NCBI GenBank assembly: GCA_008828725.1
Contig: MEHQ01002043.1
Span: 314,875 to 378,874 of the forward strand
DNA from: Saccharina japonica
Taxonomy: Eukaryota > Sar > Phaeophyceae > Laminariales > Laminariaceae
Length of the DNA stretch: 64,000 nt
Reading direction: 5' to 3'
This document shows, piece after piece, positions 57,601 through 64,000 of the stretch. The position numbers and the translations under genes are program-made. Positions within the stretch are counted from its first letter, which is position 1; each line of letters begins with the position of its first letter. The notes below the pieces were generated by a model. That model searched no databases. It had not been told where the DNA came from and saw only the letters and a list, made by a program, of their open reading frames with translations.

Positions 57601-59234
57601 AGAAGTGACTGAGGTTAGTGATGCCTTCGATGCCGCAAAGCCGGGGGCCCAACACGCGACATTATTCGAAATTACGACTTGTTTCGCGAGGCATCGAATA
57701 GAAGTTCCGTTGCTACGAGAAGATATATTTCCAATTGACAGTTACTTTGTTCTTCCCCGTGTATTGTGCAAAGGATGAACCACTGAGCTGAGAAGTCAGC
57801 GCTGACTGCTTAGCTCAGTGATGTATCCAGTACGAACGAACATATTGCGTGAGCATGTTTTCCTTCAGTCCCCCCGGTAAACTTTATTTAGCACTTGTAA
57901 GGTGTTTTCTTAGCAGCCTTCATACAGCACGACGGTCTCGTGGCGTTTTGACTGTTTTTGTACCGTGTTTATTTGTGACGTAATGCACTCACCATATTTC
58001 TATATTGCATGTACTCAGTTGAGGGTGGTAGTGGTCTGTCTTGTCTTATCCCTCTCCTCTTTTTCTTTGGACGTGCGCGTATGTGCATATGATATGCGTT
58101 TGGTTTACGTATGTACAAATATGTGATTAGTAGTACGCAGCTGCTTGTGTCCACTCGTGCCGGTTTGACGCTGTGTGCTACATTTTGAGTGAGTTGCACC
58201 TTAATAAACAAAACATCACCCATTCCTCCGAGTTTCGCTGCGGGCCTTCATCCTGATTGCTTGCTTGCTGCGTTGCGTGCTCAGGCCTCCCCCAGTTCTT
58301 AGCTTCCTTACGTTTCGTTTCATTCACATCGTTGATATAATTGGTTACGTTATACCTTACACAGGTGTAAAACCCCGGAAACTGTGCCAGCACAGTCAAC
58401 ACCTGCAACCACAGCGAACAAACACCATTGTGATGCCTTTGCTTTTTTTTTCCGAGTGAAAGACCGACCCCCTCGCCCGCGTCATCTTTCTTCCGTACTC
58501 GGGACAGGTTATTATTCCCATGAAATAAAACCATTTTTCAATGGCAAGTTTGTTTATCCCATGTATTCCCTGTGCAGTTCTGGAGAGCCGCGCATATGGT
58601 CACGCGCGTGTGCGTGTAGGGCGGTGTTGAAGACGGTCATGGTGGATACCGGGGTACAGTAGTACCTAATGGATAGAAGAGTGGGGGCAGGCGTGATTGA
58701 GGTTGAGCGGGGGGGAGACTAGATCACGACCACGAGACGAGAAGAGTGGCAGAGTCAGGCAGCGTATTTTTATTTTGACGAGGAGTCAAAACCGCCTTTT
58801 TCATGGGTGATGTAGCCATGGTACTACTGTAGGCTCCCGCGCGTGAAATGGATCATTTTGCGATTTTTTGGGAGTTTTTGGTGGTGCTGGCTCACAAATT
58901 CGAGTTCACGAAAACACCTCGTGAGTCGTTTCTGGCTGGCTGCAACTACTGCCTGGAGCACTCTACGCCCTCACACACCCCCATCAAGAGAGTGCCTCAA
59001 TTCACGGGCTGTGGTTTCTTTTGAGGGGCAGTCGTAACTGTCCGTAAGTCAAGTGCAGGCGTTCGTTGGGGGGTGTTTTTTGCCCCGTTTTTTTTGTGTA
59101 TACCCCAATTTTTTACCAATTTCGACCGCTGCAGTTTCACGAAGGACTGAATTCCCTCGGTGTTACCTACAGTGCAGTAGCAGTAGAGTCTCTACACAGG
59201 CTGGTTCAAGCAATACCACCCCAAATTTACTCAG
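54681..59234. other. Gene-poor tract
   Basis: No gene can be supported. The beginning is probably the 3' UTR of the PDI-like gene. At 55500-55690 short units with TTTGTTGTTG-TGATAG-CTCATG repeat three to four times. A minus-strand frame at 57516-57274 is open for 80 codons and has several cysteines but no recognised family. A long minus-strand frame near 56250-55692 only follows the G-rich tract. Confidence 0.5.
55840..56140. repeat. G-rich, strand-biased tract
   Basis: The plus strand is dominated by GGGG, GTGG and GGAG runs, including five G homopolymers of seven or more bases. The minus strand would encode a Pro/Ser-rich low-complexity peptide, which I take as an artefact. Several G runs are close enough to form G-quadruplexes. 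Confidence 0.75.
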
Positions 59235-59495
59235 TAGCCAAAGTCCACGCCGTTTTTCCTGAAATTTGGCACACATGTTCTATGAACCCCTGCCGACCCG
59301 TTAACGGTTGTTTGTTTTTTTTTCCGCCAGATGTTTTGTTTTTTGTTGTTTTGGGGAGATTTGGGTCTTAAGGGGTCCCGGGTTTTCGGCGACGAAAAAA
59401 AAAATAACATTCGTAAATCGTTCGACAGCGGCATATAGAACACGTGTGCGAAAGTTCAGGGTTCATCTCGTAAGAACGGCGTGGACTTGGACCTT
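59235..59495. repeat. Imperfect inverted repeat (foldback)
   Basis: AGTCCACGCCGTTTTTCCTG with ACACATGTTCTATGAACCC (59239-59288) pairs with the inverse of 59420-59490, where GTCCACGCCGTTCTTACGAG is read on the minus strand. Arms are about 75 bp and diverged. The loop has T-rich and A-rich runs. Confidence 0.6.
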
Positions 59496-61234
59496 TGTGC
59501 GGTAAAACGTGTAAATTCCGGCATCGCGTCGTAATTACTTAGTTTCAGTATATATTCGATATTTGGCGGTAAATATGACTTAATACTGATCATACGCAGT
59601 CAGATCTTCGAGTATTTGCGTGAAACGTTGTACAAACATGCCTTGGACGACCTGGAAGCGACTCGTTCAGAAAAAAAAATGGGTAAAAATGTACAAACTG
59701 GATTCCTACGGAAACGCCTGACTATTATTGGCCTCTTTTAAGGCATGTGATTGGTCGGGCCACATTTTCGGGTAGCGCCAGTCCTAGACCCTTCAAACAA
59801 AAACTGGCCATGTCACCCTCTTTTACTGTTCATGGCGGTCACTATGATACCAAATATGTGACATCTGAGTTGCTATTGCATGCGACACTCGTGGCTCGTG
59901 GCTGGCGAACGTTGGGGTGTTACGCTTGAGCCAGCTCGTAACGGAAACCATTTCTTGTCCGTCCGTTTGTCGTACTTTAACCAAATGGTTTGTGTCCAAA
60001 GCACATTATTAACGTTGCACTACAGTTAAGGTAGTACGTTATCCCTGAATAGCAGCACCAGCATCTCTCGTATTGTCGTCAACTCAGGCCTGGCACGACA
60101 CGCAGACAGCCAGAGCAGGTATGCATAATCCGACCCGAAACAGCCGATTTTCCTAATTGAGATTTGCCTTTCCGATGATAATGAAAATCGATTTGAGTAC
60201 TTTGTTGTTTTTTAAGAGTTGCATTTCGCTCACAATCAAAATTCGACCTAGAGTATATGTTACTCGATGGTAGGTATCGATCCACGAAAAAAAAAATGAA
60301 ATCAACCTTGACAGGCTCGTAAAACAGAGGATATAATAAGCGAATGGGCATTTAGGGACGAGGTACAGTACCTCGCCCATACATCCTGATTTCTTGGATC
60401 TTCGATATCTTGAGACTGCCGATTTCGATTTTTCATTCTGTCGTCGACGGCTGTCACAACTGACAAAAGTTTACAGTGTAAATTTTGATTGTGAGGGAAG
60501 TACATCTCTTACAATTCAAAACCCAGTATTATCGATTTTTATTCTCATCGGAAAGGCAATTCTCAAATAGGAAAATCGGCTGTTCCGAGAAGAAAATGCT
60601 GAGCCCTTCTCGCGCGGAACGGTAGTGGGGAGGGGGGAAAAGGGTCTGTTATGTGCCTCCCGATCTGAGTCACGAATCGAAGGGAGCTGACGAAAGTAGT
60701 GCAAAGACAACACATGTGGGCAGGAAGCAAAAAACAAATTATCCTTGTGTTGACGTTGCACATACATAGCGGTGCTTGACACTGTTAATATTAATAGCCG
60801 TAACCCGTAACAAAACAGCGCAGCATTGGTTCACGCACAGTGCACCAGCGGGCTCGACGTGCGCTGGGCCTGCTCCGTTCCTTGTCCGACATTCAGAGGA
60901 CGCTTGACTGGTATGCGTGAGATGTCTTTACTTGAAGCCGACGTTTTCCCTCCGCCATCACCGCCACCACACAAAATGCAAACCCGACCCTCCCTTCCTC
61001 CCTCCCTCCCTCTCAACCATTCAATCCCACTGCGTGCTACTATCGACGTCACTGCCAAACAGCAACGTCCGAAGGAGTCTCTCGCCTATCACCCCGCATC
61101 TCCACCCCCGCGAGATAAGAGCACCACAATTTCAGCACACAAGCAGGCACCACCACCAAACGGTTTCCACACGACGCGACGAGGACTGGCCGCCGTTAGG
61201 CATTTTTTTCATACTGCAACACCGCCCACCCAAA

Positions 61235-61565
61235 AATATATAATCCCCATACATATACATCCCCGTACATGCACGCATCCAAATCACTCCCCCCCATGTA
61301 AAACATATCTGAGGTCATCGCATCGATCTGCCACAAGATAGTAGTAGTAGTTAGTGTACACACCAAAATATAGACAAAAAAAACACACACGCACTGCGCA
61401 CGCACGCCGCTCGACCGCAAGCCAGCAGCAAGCTCCAAATCACCCCCCCCTCCATGTATATTATATCTGCGGTCACAGCATCGATTTACTACAGCAGTTA
61501 GTGTACACACCAAAATACAAACGTACAAAATCATGCACTGCGCACGCACGCCGCTCGACTACGAG
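61235..61565. repeat. Tandem duplication of about 150 bp
   Basis: AAATCAC-CCCCCC-CATGTA, GGTCA-CGCATCGAT or GGTCACAGCATCGAT, GTTAGTGTACACACCAAAATA and CACTGCGCACGCACGCCGCTCGAC occur twice in the same order, offset by about 145-157 bp. The C homopolymer differs in length. Confidence 0.75.
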
Positions 61566-61959
61566 CCAACATCAAGCCAATGCAAATCTAGGAATTCTAC
61601 AACACGGACGCCGTTGCTCCTTGTTTCATTGCCCTATGTACCCTCTTTACCTACCACTCTGGGCGGAAGTATAAGGACCGCTGTTGTACAAATGTCAATA
61701 CGTAACGATCCTAAAAACTTCGGCCAGAGTGGTACAATTCAGGAGCGACACCGACTTCCCTTCCGGCCCTCAACCACAAACACCATACTGGTACCCTCAT
61801 TCCGAACATGCCCACCCCACGACATACCTGCACAAGCAAAACCCAGCCGGCTTCGACCCCGACTTACAAAATAATAGTCCCTCGCACCTGTTTCTACCAC
61901 CACTTACTGCCGTCTCCTGGTTCTTATTTACACCGTCAAAATATATACATGTGGATGAA

Positions 61960-62275
61960 CACGGAAGGTATCACGGTTTGGAAACCAACAAACCACGACA
62001 TGCCTTCCCCGCCCACCCCAAACAAAACACGCCACCACCAGATTAACCGCGAAACAATACAGCAAAGACGTCCAACTCCAAGGGTTGGCTGCAAAACCGT
62101 CATGTACCGTATTTTTATGTATTTTATACTACCGGGCTGGCTTCTTGCCCTCGGCCCGTCGCTCCGGCATGAATCTGTGGCGGCCTAATATACCCGATCT
62201 TATGGCTGGAGGGGGGAAGGTAGTCATAGTTTGGAAACCAACAAACCATGACCACCTTCCCGACCCCCATTCCAA
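61960..62275. repeat. Diverged duplication containing TTTGGAAACCAACAAACCA
   Basis: The 19-bp word TTTGGAAACCAACAAACCA occurs at 61977-61995 and 62230-62248, each followed by a C-rich segment with CCTTCCC and CCAAACAA or CCAACCAA. The two are about 253 bp apart. Confidence 0.6.
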
Positions 62276-62799
62276 CCAAGACAACTCTAGTGAACCAAGA
62301 TGCACGGCACCCAACGTGTGCGCAAACACAACAATTATGGAAAGACCTAACCCCTCACGTTGTAGCCCCCAGGCACAACGCCAATCGCTTGCAAAGTACA
62401 TCGTCGACCGGACAAGCCGTACCCTACTTACTGCTACTGTTCGAAAATATGAGGAACATTTTGGTATTCATACTAAACCCAAAAGGCCCTTAAATTTGCG
62501 GACAGAGTGATAGCCATCAACGTCTACAGCATTAATCAACTATCAAGAGGTCCATCAAGCCGCAGGCTTTTGTGATCAACTGACCGACATCTAAACTCAT
62601 CGTCGCCCTATCGTGCGCCCTTACACCCTCATCGCACTACAGCACCAGTAATATCATAAAACAAATAGAGTCCGATCCCAGCAACTCCTTTCCACCAATA
62701 TTTCCTACCCAGAATAAAGTGCATGTGCTTGCCACGTAACGGCTATTGACGGATGATCAGCGAATCAACTGTCACCACTACTACTTGCCCTTGCCCCCT

Positions 62800-63195
62800 T
62801 TGCCACACCCCCCAACCCTTTTGCGCCACCAACACCATCAGTCCACCTCTCACATGGTGACCGTGTTGCTATCGCAAGCGCAGAGCACCTCTAGAGCACC
62901 CCTGCCTTCCAAGTACAGACCAATGCAACCCATCAAGACAATCACAGTAGTATAGTCACCCCATCGATACATATCCCAAGAAACTCGCTATTTTTATTTT
63001 TATGAATCCTCCAGCGGGCGGGCAGGTAAACATAAAACTACTAAACATCCCTTGCCGCCAAGCCCTCCCCACCAACCCTTTCCCCCCAGGAGCACGGACC
63101 ATCCCACCCCATACAGTGATCACGTTGCACTATCGTAATATGCAGAGACACCTCTAGAGGAACCTCGCTTTCTAAGTACACATGTTTAGGATCCT
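62800..63195. repeat. Diverged duplication of about 240 bp unit
   Basis: CCCAACCCTTTTGCG or CCAACCCTTTCCCCC, ACCATC-CCACC, ATGGTGACCGTGTTG or AGTGATCACGTTG, CTATCG, CAGAG and CACCTCTAGAG recur in order at 62805-62920 and 63070-63180. Confidence 0.6.
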
Positions 63196-63786
63196 CCTAC
63201 TATAACACAAACCTTCCTCAGGCACAGTCGACGACAGGCGTCAATGCAAGCCATCAAGGCAATATGTAACCCCGCCCAAGCAGACCCCAAGAAAACCGCC
63301 AGTGCTAAGCCCCTACCCGTCCCCATCGTGCCCTCGTGGTTTTGTAGACCCACGTTTTTTGTGTACCCCGCCCCCCCTCCTCATAAAACCCCGAAGTCGT
63401 GTTGAACACCAAACAACACAACAATCAATCAATGAACCAACAATTCCACACGTCAGACAGATCAGATAGGTCATCTATACCTCATGGAAATCCTAGCCTG
63501 CCGTTATGAGGTTTTGTGCAAGATTTGTATAGTACATATCCAACCCAGGGCACTTGCCGTAGATCATACAGATTATACGGCTCCCACTCAGCATGCGCAT
63601 CATGAGCTAGATCGCACAGATCAGGAATCTATCGGCCCTGAAATGTCTAGATCATGATTTGAGAATCGATTATCTGCCCGAGAGGTGCGAACTATTCGAA
63701 GGTACGAGCGAGCCATAGTAGAGGTACTTCGTATGCCGCCAGAAGCGCCAACACGCTCACCAACTATCGCATGGCCGACGTCTCAC

Positions 63787-63902
63787 CGATCGGAAGCCTC
63801 CGCCACAATACATTTTTGTATGTTTTTTAAAGCATCACTTCTACTTTCCAGCTCAGCTTGTAAGAAGTTTTTTCCCTCAAAGACCTTCTGGACAAGCCGT
63901 GG
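63787..63902 (-). CDS. Internal exon of an unidentified protein, gene runs off the window
   Basis: A 116-bp exon with acceptor CTATCTGCAG before 63902 and donor GATCG-GTGAGA after 63787, entering in phase 0 and leaving in phase 2. It encodes PRLVQKVFEGKNFLQAELES and then RSDALKNIQKCIVAEASDR, an amphipathic, probably helical segment. The other two frames are stopped. I do not recognise the family. The upstream exons would lie beyond 64000. Confidence 0.5.
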
Positions 63903-64000
63903 CTGCAGATAGAGACCATACGCCTCCCTTCCTCCCCCGGCATAGGCCTTCATTTTTTACCGCCCGCAGGGTTCGGTATTTCCACCATACGTCCATTTTC

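Larger units (their letters stand above)
59496..63786. other. Gene-poor tract, A/C-rich from 60.9 to 63.4 kb
   Basis: No gene can be supported. A diverged copy of the SINE-like body lies at 60575-60720. From about 60930 the plus strand becomes strongly A- and C-rich with few G, and contains two duplications listed separately. Long plus-strand frames there are open because of the composition (TAG and TGA are scarce) and show no domain. Confidence 0.5.

Noticed and set aside
60820..62510. Long plus-strand Pro/Thr/His-rich frames
   Set aside because: They overlap each other in different frames within the A/C-rich region, where stop codons are scarce by composition.

Overview
This window is nuclear DNA from an intron-rich eukaryote. 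Exons are short (21 to 775 bases), introns run from about 85 bases to 4 kb, and nearly all follow GT-AG, with two likely GC-AG introns. The gene set (ciliary-tip CEP104, ER folding factors, a RING/TRAF ligase, LENG1) means an organism with cilia or flagella. CCCTAA (TTAGGG-type) repeats, very repetitive introns and the architecture of the genes suggest a protist or alga, possibly a heterokont. That lineage call is an inference; no rRNA or organelle marker is present.

Layout: (1) 1-3973 is repeat-rich and has no gene I can support. (2) 3974-26733, minus strand: a 22.8 kb CEP104 gene rebuilt from about 19 exons, with introns full of MITEs, tandem repeats and one giant palindrome. (3) 26734-29262: intergenic, with a 412-bp hAT-like MITE. 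(4) 29263-35433, plus strand: a ten-exon RING plus TRAF zinc-finger protein ending in several membrane segments. (5) 35434-39194: intergenic. (6) 39195-41231, plus strand: LENG1-like, three exons. (7) 42170-48246, minus strand: eleven exons encoding signal peptide, PDZ, PA, DnaJ zinc finger and DnaJ C-terminal domain, with no J domain. (8) 48888-54680, plus strand: fifteen exons encoding a large PDI-like protein with an EGF module and two thioredoxin motifs (CHRC, CERC). (9) 54681-63786: a long gene-poor tract. (10) 63787-63902, minus strand: one exon of an unidentified gene that runs off the window.

Genes 7 and 8 are head to head, 641 bp apart, and both start with a hydrophobic leader. A shared promoter feeding secretory-pathway protein folding is the most interesting functional hypothesis here. 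The rebuilt exon chains keep the reading phase across every junction except one short missing exon in CEP104 and one uncertain acceptor. I had no alignment or transcript data: domain names come from reading motifs, and exon borders from splice consensus, phase and family similarity.
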